Assembly: GCF_023078835.1 (NCBI RefSeq)
Contig: NZ_CP090898.1
Location: forward strand, 994,045 to 1,058,044
Direction of reading: 5' to 3'
Origin: Synechococcus sp. NB0720_010
GTDB lineage: Bacteria; Cyanobacteriota; Cyanobacteriia; PCC-6307; Cyanobiaceae
Length of the DNA stretch: 64,000 nt
Shown here: positions 15,193 through 26,200 of the stretch, piece by piece
How positions within the stretch are numbered: position 1 is the first letter of the stretch
Layout: every line of letters begins with the position of its first letter
Notes under the pieces: model-generated
Databases searched by the model: none
What the model was told of the DNA's origin: nothing
The model's input: the letters and a program-made list of their open reading frames with translations, nothing else
Program-made: the position numbers and the translations under genes

Positions 15193-18100
15193 ATGCGCAT
15201 TGGGAACTTGGGAGCACTAGGGGAGAACGATTCCTGCAACCAACGCAACATGACCGACTTCACTGGATCGGCCTACAGAGATCACTATCTACAGGGCGCT
15301 AGAGCATCGGCGCTCAGCGATAGGAATGTGGTCATCGAGGGAGAACTGCGAATCAGCACGGAAGCGATTGACCGTCTGAGGTCACGAGGGACCATTTATT
15401 GGCGTGATGCGCGAAGCATTGCTGTCGCCAAGGGCGTCGACAACTCGGTCATCACTCAATTCGGAGACCTTGCCGTCATCCATGCATATGCCCAGGCCCA
15501 GGAAAGCTATGCATACGGGCTATACAATTCAACGCTGAATCTGAGCGGTGAAACCAATAAACGCGTAGACATTAGCGCCAAGAGTCGAATTACAGGCACT
15601 CACGATCCCGCATGGGGTCTAAAGGATTCAACAGTCCAGACGAGTGAAGGGGACGATCGGATCTCGATTGTGGCCGATGCTGGAGCCATGAATTCAGGAA
15701 ATTCGGAATATCGACAAACGCAGTCGATTAAGGCATTCGGCAGCGAAGGTGGGGAAATAAGGACTGGCGCCGGGAACGATCACGTCTCGATCACTGCGAA
15801 AACAAGCACCAATAATAGGTTTAATGTCTGGTCGGACCATGTCAATGGCTTTGATGATGCCGGGCAAGGGACGGGAAGACGCGACCTTCAGAAGGTTGAT
15901 GATGCAAGCAATGGAGAAGCAATTGCGATCGGAGATTCGAATATCGACCTAGGATGTGGAGATGATTACATCGAGTTTATAGCCATAGGATTTAGTACAT
16001 TCACAAGCAATAGGCTGGACTGGGCAGGGGCTAGACACCTTGACCAAGCCGCCCCAAGCTTCAATTCATCAATAGCCATCAGAGACAGTAACATTCTGCT
16101 TGGATCAGGCGATGATAGAGCAGAAATAACAGGCAATTTTGTCAATGCGGTATTCAGTGGCGGATCAGGTCTCGACAGCATCAAATTTATAAACCATCGA
16201 TTCAGCGAATTTTCAGTCACAAAGGAGGGCTCCACTTACTATATCAACGGCAATGGCAACAGCGCCACTATTACAGGGATAGAGCAACTAATCTTCAACG
16301 ACCAGATCCTCACCCTAAAAACTGATCCGGGTGTGACGATTACCGGAAGCGACTTCACGACAAGCGAAGATGATGGATTTGATCTTGATGGCCGGTGGAC
16401 AGGCGATCTCAATACAGCCAGCTTTGAGTACAAACTCGACACAAGGCCCGAATATGATGTGGTCATTCACCTAGCCGTTAGCGATTCATCTGAGGCAGAA
16501 CTAAGCACCTCCAGGCTAGTCTTCACAAGCGAAAACTGGGATACCGCTCAGACCGTCGTCGTGAAGGGCAAGGACGACTTTAAGAACGATGGGAGTATTT
16601 CCTATGACATCACGCAACGCATAGAGACACGCGACCTGGGCTACAACAGGCTACAACTTAAGAACATCAATCTTATCAATCTGGATGATGGTGAAGATAA
16701 GCCAGTAATCGGCATCCCACCCCATCACGACTGGATTGTTCGAGGCTCAAATGGCAACGACAGACTTTATGGGGGCTATGGGCAGCAAGAGCTAAGGGGT
16801 TACGCAGGGGACGACCGAATTTATGGCGAACAAGACGACGACTGGCTTGTCGGAGGAGCAGGGAACGATCTACTTGATGGCGGCCTTGATGAAGATACGG
16901 TCGAGTACTCAGGAAGGCAAGAAGACTACGAAGTCAGACTTGAAAAGAATGGAGACTATACAGTTCGAGATCTAAGAGGAGAGCAAGGCGAGGGACTCGA
17001 CACGGTTAGGAATATTGAGAAGATCTTTTTTGCAGGATCAGGAAGAACTATTGATATCGCAGATGCAGAGAGAGCAAGTAGACGCCTAAGCGATGCCGAG
17101 GTCGCCGGTAACACCACACTCACCAAAGATTCATTTGGTGGCGCCTATGCAAAAAATGCAGACGGCACTCTTCATGAAATCACCTACAACGGAAGTCAGA
17201 TGAAGGACGGCTTCTTTGCTGGATGGTCTATCCTCGGTGCAGAAGTAGTCAATGGAAACAATACAGTCGCATGGAAGCACTCCTCTGGCGATATCTCCAT
17301 CTGGAACACTGATGCCAACTGGAATTACGCAAATTCTGCTTTCTATGGCTCAGCAAATAGCTCTAACGGCCTGAAGTGGGAACAGTCTTTTAATCAAGAC
17401 TTCAACGGCGACTCCATCATCGGCACTTCCTACAAAGATGCCGAGGTCGCCGGTAACACCACACTCACCAAAGATTCATTTGGTGGCGCCTATGCAAAAA
17501 ATGCAGACGGCACTCTTCATGAAATCACCTACAACGGAAGTCAGATGAAGGACGGCTTCTTTGCTGGATGGTCTATCCTCGGTGCAGAAGTAGTCAATGG
17601 AAACAATACAGTCGCATGGAAGCACTCCTCTGGCGATATCTCCATCTGGAACACTGATGCCAACTGGAATTACGCAAATTCTGCTTTCTATGGCTCAGCA
17701 AATAGCTCTAACGGCCTGAAGTGGGAACAGTCTTTTAATCAAGACTTCAACGGCGACTCCATCATCGGCACTTCCTACAAAGATGCCGAGGTCGCCGGTA
17801 ACACCACACTCACCAAAGATTCATTTGGTGGCGCCTATGCAAAAAATGCAGACGGCACTCTTCATGAAATCACCTACAACGGAAGTCAGATGAAGGACGG
17901 CTTCTTTGCTGGATGGTCTATCCTCGGTGCAGAAGTAGTCAATGGAAACAATACAGTCGCATGGAAGCACTCCTCTGGCGATATCTCCATCTGGAACACT
18001 GATGCCAACTGGAATTACGCAAATTCTGCTTTCTATGGCTCAGCAAATAGCTCTAACGGCCTGAAGTGGGAACAGTCTTTTAATCAAGACTTCAACGGCG

Positions 18101-19860
18101 ACTCCATCATCGGCACTTCCTACAAAGATGCCGAGGTCGCCGGTAACACCACACTCACCAAAGATTCATTTGGTGGCGCCTATGCAAAAAATGCAGACGG
18201 CACTCTTCATGAAATCACCTACAACGGAAGTCAGATGAAGGACGGCTTCTTTGCTGGATGGTCTATCCTCGGTGCAGAAGTAGTCAATGGAAACAATACA
18301 GTCGCATGGAAGCACTCCTCTGGCGATATCTCCATCTGGAACACTGATGCCAACTGGAATTACGCAAATTCTGCTTTCTATGGCTCAGCAAATAGCTCTA
18401 ACGGCCTGAAGTGGGAACAGTCTTTTAATCAAGACTTCAACGGCGACTCCATCATCGGCACTTCCTACAAAGATGCCGAGGTCGCCGGTAACACCACACT
18501 CACCAAAGATTCATTTGGTGGCGCCTATGCAAAAAATGCAGACGGCACTCTTCATGAAATCACCTACAACGGAAGTCAGATGAAGGACGGCTTCTTTGCT
18601 GGATGGTCTATCCTCGGTGCAGAAGTAGTCAATGGAAACAATACAGTCGCATGGAAGCACTCCTCTGGCGATATCTCCATCTGGAACACTGATGCCAACT
18701 GGAATTACGCAAATTCTGCTTTCTATGGCTCAGCAAATAGCTCTAACGGCCTGAAGTGGGAACAGTCTTTTAATCAAGACTTCAACGGCGACTCCATCAT
18801 CGGCACTTCCTACAAAGATGCCGAGGTCGCCGGTAACACCACACTCACCAAAGATTCATTTGGTGGCGCCTATGCAAAAAATGCAGACGGCACTCTTCAT
18901 GAAATCACCTACAACGGAAGTCAGATGAAGGACGGCTTCTTTGCTGGATGGTCTATCCTCGGTGCAGAAGTAGTCAATGGAAACAATACAGTCGCATGGA
19001 AGCACTCCTCTGGCGATATCTCCATCTGGAACACTGATGCCAACTGGAATTACGCAAATTCTGCTTTCTATGGCTCAGCAAATAGCTCTAACGGCCTGAA
19101 GTGGGAACAGTCTTTTAATCAAGACTTCAACGGCGACTCCATCATCGGCACTTCCTACAAAGATGCCGAGGTCGCCGGTAACACCACACTCACCAAAGAT
19201 TCATTTGGTGGCGCCTATGCAAAAAATGCAGACGGCACTCTTCATGAAATCACCTACAACGGAAGTCAGATGAAGGACGGCTTCTTTGCTGGATGGTCTA
19301 TCCTCGGTGCAGAAGTAGTCAATGGAAACAATACAGTCGCATGGAAGCACTCCTCTGGCGATATCTCCATCTGGAACACTGATGCCAACTGGAATTACGC
19401 AAATTCTGCTTTCTATGGCTCAGCAAATAGCTCTAACGGCCTGAAGTGGGAACAGTCTTATAATCAAGACTTCAACGGCGACTCCATCATCGGCACTTCC
19501 TACAAAGATGCCGAGGTCGCCGGTAACACCACACTCACCAAAGATTCATTTGGTGGCGCCTATGCAAAAAATGCAGACGGCACTCTTCATGAAATCACCT
19601 ACAACGGAAGTCAGATGAAGGACGGCTTCTTTGCTGACTGGCTAATCACCGGCGCAGAGAATATCGAGGGAAGAAATATGGCCGCCTGGACAACAACATC
19701 AGGCCTTATATCTATTTGGGAAACAGATGAAAACTGGAACTACACAGGAACCGCTTTCATAGGCTCAAGCAATTCTTTGGCTGGCGCCCAATGGGAGAAT
19801 GATTTCAACCAGGACTTCAATGGAGACTTGATCATTGGAATCCTGAGACCGGTAGCATAA
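15193..19860 (+). CDS. Giant RTX exoprotein with seven near-identical Trp-rich repeats
   Basis: A 1555-aa protein, probable type I secretion substrate. No signal peptide. Residues about 1-400 form a poorly conserved region with GDD-rich turns. About 515-570 hold RTX calcium-binding nonapeptides (GSNGNDRLYGG, YAGDDRIYGE, GGAGNDLLDGG). From residue 634 on come seven near-identical 115-aa repeats and an eighth divergent copy. The repeat has many Trp/Tyr and resembles, from memory, the tryptophan-rich Synechocystis C-terminal domain (W_rich_C). It uses AT-richer codons, including AGA, than its neighbours. GAGG precedes the ATG at 15193; an ATG at 15250 is also possible. Confidence 0.85.
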   Translation: MRIGNLGALGENDSCNQRNMTDFTGSAYRDHYLQGARASALSDRNVVIEGELRISTEAIDRLRSRGTIYWRDARSIAVAKGVDNSVITQFGDLAVIHAYAQAQESYAYGLYNSTLNLSGETNKRVDISAKSRITGTHDPAWGLKDSTVQTSEGDDRISIVADAGAMNSGNSEYRQTQSIKAFGSEGGEIRTGAGNDHVSITAKTSTNNRFNVWSDHVNGFDDAGQGTGRRDLQKVDDASNGEAIAIGDSNIDLGCGDDYIEFIAIGFSTFTSNRLDWAGARHLDQAAPSFNSSIAIRDSNILLGSGDDRAEITGNFVNAVFSGGSGLDSIKFINHRFSEFSVTKEGSTYYINGNGNSATITGIEQLIFNDQILTLKTDPGVTITGSDFTTSEDDGFDLDGRWTGDLNTASFEYKLDTRPEYDVVIHLAVSDSSEAELSTSRLVFTSENWDTAQTVVVKGKDDFKNDGSISYDITQRIETRDLGYNRLQLKNINLINLDDGEDKPVIGIPPHHDWIVRGSNGNDRLYGGYGQQELRGYAGDDRIYGEQDDDWLVGGAGNDLLDGGLDEDTVEYSGRQEDYEVRLEKNGDYTVRDLRGEQGEGLDTVRNIEKIFFAGSGRTIDIADAERASRRLSDAEVAGNTTLTKDSFGGAYAKNADGTLHEITYNGSQMKDGFFAGWSILGAEVVNGNNTVAWKHSSGDISIWNTDANWNYANSAFYGSANSSNGLKWEQSFNQDFNGDSIIGTSYKDAEVAGNTTLTKDSFGGAYAKNADGTLHEITYNGSQMKDGFFAGWSILGAEVVNGNNTVAWKHSSGDISIWNTDANWNYANSAFYGSANSSNGLKWEQSFNQDFNGDSIIGTSYKDAEVAGNTTLTKDSFGGAYAKNADGTLHEITYNGSQMKDGFFAGWSILGAEVVNGNNTVAWKHSSGDISIWNTDANWNYANSAFYGSANSSNGLKWEQSFNQDFNGDSIIGTSYKDAEVAGNTTLTKDSFGGAYAKNADGTLHEITYNGSQMKDGFFAGWSILGAEVVNGNNTVAWKHSSGDISIWNTDANWNYANSAFYGSANSSNGLKWEQSFNQDFNGDSIIGTSYKDAEVAGNTTLTKDSFGGAYAKNADGTLHEITYNGSQMKDGFFAGWSILGAEVVNGNNTVAWKHSSGDISIWNTDANWNYANSAFYGSANSSNGLKWEQSFNQDFNGDSIIGTSYKDAEVAGNTTLTKDSFGGAYAKNADGTLHEITYNGSQMKDGFFAGWSILGAEVVNGNNTVAWKHSSGDISIWNTDANWNYANSAFYGSANSSNGLKWEQSFNQDFNGDSIIGTSYKDAEVAGNTTLTKDSFGGAYAKNADGTLHEITYNGSQMKDGFFAGWSILGAEVVNGNNTVAWKHSSGDISIWNTDANWNYANSAFYGSANSSNGLKWEQSYNQDFNGDSIIGTSYKDAEVAGNTTLTKDSFGGAYAKNADGTLHEITYNGSQMKDGFFADWLITGAENIEGRNMAAWTTTSGLISIWETDENWNYTGTAFIGSSNSLAGAQWENDFNQDFNGDLIIGILRPVA
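17092..19506 (+). repeat. Seven tandem 345-bp repeats, essentially identical
   Basis: Units start at 17092, 17437, 17782, 18127, 18472, 18817 and 19162, each exactly 345 bp (115 codons). By reading, units 1-6 are identical base for base, and unit 7 has one visible difference (TCTTAT for TCTTTT, Phe to Tyr). An eighth unit starts at 19507, is identical for about 128 bases and then diverges sharply. Identity at synonymous positions implies very recent amplification or continuing homogenisation. Confidence 0.97.
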
Positions 19861-19871
19861 CCATTGCTTTC

Positions 19872-19908
19872 AAAAGGCCCCTTGGCGATCGCCAAGGGGC
19901 CTTTTTTT
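19872..19908 (+). terminator. Terminator of the RTX gene containing a HIP1 octamer
   Basis: A 15-bp perfect stem, with arms at 19872-19886 and 19891-19905 and loop GATC, is followed by a T-run (19902-19908). It lies 12 bases after the stop codon. The tip reads GGCGATCGCC, which contains the cyanobacterial HIP1 octamer GCGATCGC. Confidence 0.93.
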
Positions 19909-20274
19909 GTGGCTAATCAATGTGTGCCATTCCGTCGCCTATTGGCAACCAAGAGGTCGATAAAAGGTTCAGTATTTTCACTGAAAAACAGCAATTTAAG
20001 GCCCCATTAGCTCGTCTATAGGAGTCATCTCAGTCAGATTGACTCCATCGACCTTGGGCAGGCGTTCTGAACGCCTTGGTCGATACCACCAGCTGCTTGG
20101 GGCGGCTGGTTCATGAACACCGATTCAGCAGCAGCTTCCTGCAGCGGTTGGTCGTTCAGCTGTGGTTATTGCACCCAATGGCGGCAACGCCATTTCTCGA
20201 TTCGAGTCCTTGGGCGGTGGCGATAACCCAGTTCTTCTGACCCAAACCACGGGCGCACCAAGCCCACTTCCCCA
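19909..20274. other. Intergenic leader before the 3090-aa gene
   Basis: A 366-base stretch between the RTX terminator and the second giant gene. It holds hairpin copy C (20047-20084). Between 20123 and about 20275 there is a stretch that reads as plausible protein in frame 2 (VVIAPNGGNAISRFESLGGG and onwards), but it has no ATG and is not in frame with the gene start at 20275. A short ATG frame (20113-20226) is in the gene's frame but ends at a TAA. This may be a decayed or frameshifted N-terminus. No promoter is recognised with confidence. Confidence 0.5.
20047..20084 (+). promoter_or_regulatory. TTGGGC-loop RNA hairpin, copy C
   Basis: Outer stem ATCGACC (20047-20053)/GGTCGAT (20078-20084); 5' internal loop TTGGGC (20054-20059); inner stem AGGCGTT/AACGCCT (20060-20066 with 20070-20076), loop CTG; bulged T at 20077. 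Relative to copy A the outer stem is flipped (GGTC/GACC against GACC/GGTC) and the inner stem gains a T-A pair; pairing is fully kept. It lies 190 bases upstream of the 3090-aa gene. Confidence 0.7.
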
Positions 20275-23200
20275 ATGGCTACCACTTCTGTCACCACCGC
20301 CGGTCTGAACCTGCTGTCTGGCGGTGGTTTTGAACTCAACTGGGTGATCCGCGGCACCGAATGGAGCAACGGATCCATCCCCAGTGGCTGGCAAGCAATC
20401 AGCACCCATGTCGCCAGCGGCTCCGGCTCCTCCGGCTCTGCAGCAAGCGACCTGGTAGCGATTCAACGCCAGGTGAACAGCCAGGCCGACCAGGCCTATG
20501 CCCTGCGCATGCAGTTCCCAGGCGCCCTTCCCAAGGGTGCTGAACTGCGCGTCGAGTGGGCTGGGGAAGAGGTCGCTCGCTTCGATAGCGCTTCGATTGG
20601 CAGCTACCAGAGCCACACCCTGATGCTTCCTGGCATCGATGGTGGAGCCCTGCTCAAGCTGATCACCAACCGAGGTGTGGCCTTTGGGTCGATTAACGGG
20701 TTGGGCCTCTGGGCTCAACCCGACGGGGCACGTCCCCTCTCACTGCCTGCCACAGCCAAGGTCGGGCAATCCCTCGTCGCCAACACCGACTCCATCGCTG
20801 ATGTCGATGGCCTCGGGGACTTCAACTACCAGTGGCAGCGCAAAGACGACGCCACCCAGAAATGGGTGAATGTCGATGGCGGAACCCAGAAAACCCTCAA
20901 GCTGAACCAAGACCTCGTCGGCTCGCAGCTGCGCGTCGAAGTGGGCTACGTCGATGAGGACGGCTTCCAGGAAGTCCTGGTCAGTCAGGCCACAGAAGAC
21001 ATCCAACACGCCAACCGTGCTCCTAGCGCCGGCGGAATCAAACAGCTGGCTAGCGGCCAGGAAGATCAAAGCGTTCTGATCACCGCGGCTGACCTACTCG
21101 CCGGCAGCAGTGACCTCGATGGCGACAACCTGAGCCTGCGCCGGGTTCGACTGACCTCCGGTCAGGGCAGCCTCAGCCGCGTCGATGCCAGCACCTGGCG
21201 CTACACCCCCAGGGACAACTGGTTCGGCGAGGTCAACCTCAGTTATCAGATCAGCGATGGCAAGGCCATCGCGAAGGCCAGCGCCAGCTTGCTGATCGAG
21301 CCGGTGAACGATGCCCCGACGGCATCCACCGTGACCCTGAGTGCCATCGAAGAAGACAGCGTTGCGCTGATCAGCGAAGCCGATCTGCTGGTAACCGCCA
21401 ACGACATCGATGGCGATGTGCTCTCGGTGGATGGCCTGGAAGTGCTCGAGGGTGACGGCAGCCTGAGCCAGAACGCCGACGGCAGCTGGAGCTTCACGCC
21501 AAACGGCAACTGGAATGGCGCGGTTCGCTTGGGCTACAGCGTCAGCGACGGCAATGGCGGCTCGGTTCAAGTGGCCGCCAAGCTCACGGTGGATCCGGTC
21601 AATGACGCACCGGAGCTGACCGGCGAGATGGCGGTACTGGCCGATGGCCGAGAAGACCGGGCGATGACGATCCATGCCGCCGATCTGCTGCAGGGCTTCA
21701 CCGATCCCGATGGGGATCCCCTGCAGGTGACCAACCTGCGCGTCAGCGAAGGCGAAGGTTCACTTCAAGCCGGCGAAAGCGGCAGCTGGGTCTTCACCCC
21801 CGGCAAGGACTGGAGCGGAACCGTCACCCTGGACTATCAAGTCAGTGATGGCGAGCTGATTTGGAAGAACGCCGCGGTTGGCGGATCTCCGGAGCAATTC
21901 GACGGAACAGACTTTGAAAGTGCCCCTTGGAATTTCACTGGCCAGGGCGGGGTCTACCTGGAAGAAGTCGATGGCTGGACGCCACCAGAAGGCGAGCTGA
22001 TCGAGGTCAAGAACAACGGAGATGGCAGCGGCCAAGCCGCCAATGGCGAGCAATTCATTGAGCTCAACCAAGACCCGTTCGGCTTCTTCCCCAATGCCAG
22101 CGGGGTCTTCAAGGACATCACCACCAACGCAGGCCAGGAGTATGAGCTGAGCCTGCAATACGCCGGACGCGCGGGATACGACGAGGACGTCAACCGCTTC
22201 GAGGTGCTGATTGATGGCGTCAGCCAGGGCACCTGGAGTCAAAGCAACACCACTGCCACGCCCGGTGACAGCAGCCTGGGCGGCGAGCACAACTGGGAAA
22301 CCATCAACCTGAAGTTCACAGCCAGTGGCCCAGCCACACGCGTTGAACTGAAAGAGGCCGGCACCGATCTGCCCTTTGGCCGCGGGATGCGCATTGATGA
22401 CATCCGGATCGCGAGCATCGGCACCAAGGTTCCAGCGGACACCGCTCAGCAGAGCTTTGTTGTCATTCCCGGCAACGACGTTCCTGAACTCACCGGCACC
22501 CCGGCCGTCCTTGAGGATGGCCAGGAAGATGTGGCCTACACGATTGCAGCTGCTGATCTGCTGCAGGGTTATACCGATGCCGATGGCGACAGCCTGAGTG
22601 TTGACGGCCTGAGCAGCTCGATTGGCTCACTGAGCAACAACAACGACGGCACCTGGACCCTTAGCACCCCTCAGGATTTCAACGGCCAAGTTGAGCTGAG
22701 CTATTCCGTCATCGACGGCGAAGGTGGTAGTGCTGACGGCAGCAAAACCTTCCAGCTCACACCGGTTAATGATGCGCCGGTGGTCTCTGGCCCGGTGGAC
22801 TTAGCCTCCGTTGATGAGGACAACTCCTTCTCCTTCACCGCAGCTCAGCTCCTCGCTAACGCTTCCGATGTCGACGGCGACACCCTCTCCGTCATCAACC
22901 TGAGCGTTGATCCACAGCACGGCTCCATCACCGACAACGGCGACGGCTCCTTCACTTTCAATCCAACCAAAGACTTCAACGGAGATGTTCGCTTCTCCTT
23001 TGATGTCTCCGATGGACAGGGTTCCTCCGATCCCTGGAACGGCACCATCAGTGCCACCGCTGCTGGCGCCAACCTCACCGTTAACCCCGTCAACGACGCT
23101 CCCACCGTCTCTGGTGACGTCAGCCTCGGCTCCGTTGATGAGGACAACTCCTTCTCCTTCACTGCAGCGCAGCTCCTCGCTAACGCTTCCGACGTTGACG

Positions 23201-26200
23201 GCGACGCCCTCTCCGTCATCAACCTGAGCGTTGATTCATCCCAAGGCTCCATCACCGACAACGGTGACGGCTCCTTCACCTTCAATCCAACTAAAGACTT
23301 CAACGGAGATGTTCGTTTCTCCTTTGATGTCTCCGACGGACAGGGTTCCTCCGATCCCTGGAACGGCACCATCAGTGCAACCGCTGCTGGCGCCAACCTC
23401 ACCGTTAACCCCGTCAACGACGCTCCCACCGTCTCTGGTGACGTCAACCTCGGCTCGGTCGATGAGGACAACTCCTTCTCCTTCACCGCAGCTCAGCTCC
23501 TCGCTAACGCCTCCGATGTCGACGGCGACGCCCTCTCCGTCATCAACCTGAGCGTTGATTCATCCCAAGGCTCCATCACCGACAACGGTGACGGCTCCTT
23601 CACCTTCAATCCAAACAAGGACTTCAACGGGCAGGTCGCCTTCTCCTACGAAGTCAGTGACGGAAAGACCGTGGTGAAGAACCCGGTTCCCACTCCTCCC
23701 ATCGGCGAACCCACGCCTCCTGTCACCCCTCAGCCACCCAGCGGTGATCCCCAAGCCATCGTCACACCTGCATCGATGCAGATCGATGAAGCCGGGACGT
23801 TGCAGGCGCAGATCCAGGTCAACGGGATGGCGTCAGGCAGCACCGTCTTCTGGTCCCTGCGTGGTGAACACATCACCAGCAGCGATTTTGCGAACGGCCA
23901 GACCGAAGGAAGCGCAACTCTGAATGCAGATGGCTCCTTCAGCCTCAATCAAGCACTGAATGCCGACCGCTTCAGTGAAGGGATCGAGCGCTTCCAGATT
24001 CAGGTCTTCGCTGATGCCGAGCGCAGCTCACAACTGGGACAATCCAGCGAAATCGTGATTCTCGACAGCTCCTCCATGGAGCACCGAGCCATCAATGGTG
24101 CTGGGAACAACCTCGCCAATGCATTACTGAATAGTGCCAACAGCACCTTCCAGCGCATCGGTCCCGCTGACTTCGCCGATGGCGTGCATGCGATGCACCC
24201 AGACAGCGCCGTCACCAATGCCCGAACCGTGAGCAATGAGGTGATCGCCGGTGATGCCACCCAGGCCAATAGCCAAGGCATCTCCGCGATGCTCTACGCC
24301 TGGGGGCAATTCATCGACCACGACATCACCCAGATGGCGAACAGCGATGTTCGCGACCCCAACAACTCCATCAACATTCAGGTCCCGGATGGGGACGCCT
24401 TCCTCAGTGGGGAAATCCGCGTCACCCGACGTGGCATCGCCAGCGGCACTGGTGTCGAGGGGAAACCCGCAGAGGTTCTCAATGCGGTGACGGGTTGGCT
24501 GGATGCCTCAATGGTCTACGGCTCTGACCCTGCAACCGCTGCACGCCTGCGGGGCCAAAACGGCCTGATGCGCGTCAGCGAAGGAGACAACCTGCCGATC
24601 GCGAACTTCGGGCGCGGTCCTCAGTTCGATGCCGGCGACAACCGCGCCGCTGAGAACCCCAACCTCACAGCGCTCCAGACCCTCTTTATTCGAGAGCACA
24701 ACCGCCTGGTTGGCAACCTCAGCCAGCAGCACCCCGAGTGGAGCAGCGATGAGCTCTATGAACATGCCCGAGCCATCGTTGGGGCTGAGATTGCACAGAT
24801 CACTTACAACGAGTTCCTGCCCAAACTGATCGGCAGCAATGCAATCGCGAACTACCAGGGGCATGACGCCTCAGTGGATTCACGCCTGAGCGTCGAGTTC
24901 TCTGGCGCGGCCTATCGCTTTGGCCACTCCCTGGTCTCCTCTGAACTGCGGAGACTGGACAACGAGGGCAACACCATCGGTTCCGCTTTGAACCTGAAGG
25001 ATGCCTTCTTCATGAATCCCCTGCTGTTCGTGCAAGACGGCGGGGCCGATGCGTTCATTCGAAACCTAGCCAGCGATCTCTCGAAAGAGCTCGACGTTCA
25101 TATCGCTGATGACCTCCGCAACTTCCTGAGTGTTGGTCCAGGCATGCCCTCGATGGACCTGGCGGCGATCAACATCCAACGGGGCCGTGATCTTGGCCTG
25201 GGATCCCTCAATGAGACCCGCCAATCACTGGGGCTGAGCACCTACAGCAGCTTTGCTGAGATCACCTCGGACGCGGATGCAGCGGCCGCACTAGAGCGGG
25301 CCTACGGCAACGTCGATGAGGTGGAGCTCTGGGTTGGTGGCCTCGCCGAGGACCACATCAATGGAGGAATGGTCGGCGAGACCTTCCAACGGATCATTGC
25401 CGATCAATTCACAGCCCTGCGTGATGGAGATCGCCTCTGGTTTGAGAACGAGATGTTTGATTCAGAAACCCTGAATCAAATCAAGGGCACCAGCCTGGCG
25501 GATCTAATCCGCAACAACACCGATACCGCGATCATTCAGGACGACGTCTTTGCGGCCATCAATCGCGCTGAGCTGATCGCCCAGGTCGGGCCAGAAGCCC
25601 TGCAGCAACAGGGTGAAAACCAGGACTCACTGAGCAGTGAGTCTCAACAACAAACCGATTCAGGCCTGTTTGACATCTCCGATTCGGCGCAGGGCACTGG
25701 GGAAGTCGTGGCTGCAGTTGCAGCAGCGAAAGCTCACCTGACGGTGAATCCGGTCAATGACGCTCCCACTGTCTCCGGTGACGTCAGTCTCGGCTCTGTC
25801 GATGAGGACAACTCCTTCTCCTTCACCACGGCCGATCTTCTCAAGAACGCCTCTGATGTCGATGGCGATCAACTGAGCGTTGTTGATCTGAAGGTCACCT
25901 CAGCGAACGGATCTCTGGCAACGAATGCCGATGGATCCTTCACCTTCACGCCGGATGCCAACTTCAACGGAGAGGTCTCCTTCTCCTTTGGTGTCACCGA
26001 TGGCCATGGCGCTGCTGATCCTTGGACCGGAGCCATCAGCTCCACTCCTGCTGGGGCCTCGCTGACCGTTAATCCAGTCAATGACGCACCTGAGGTTTCG
26101 GGGCCTGCAGACCTCGGTTCGGTTGATGAGGACAACGTCTTCACCTTCACCGCAGCCGATCTGCTGCAGAACGCCTTCGACGTCGATGGCGATCAACTCA

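Noticed and set aside
17092-19506. Regularly spaced repeats as a CRISPR array
   Set aside because: Units are contiguous 345-bp coding repeats with no spacers and no cas genes.
20205-20232. Fourth TTGGGC site (AGTCC-TTGGGC-GGTGG)
   Set aside because: No outer stem and no bulged T; only a weak GGG/CCC pairing, so not a member of the hairpin family.
22845-23486. 213-aa minus-strand frame with an internal duplication
   Set aside because: The duplication merely reflects the 324-bp cadherin-like repeats on the coding strand.
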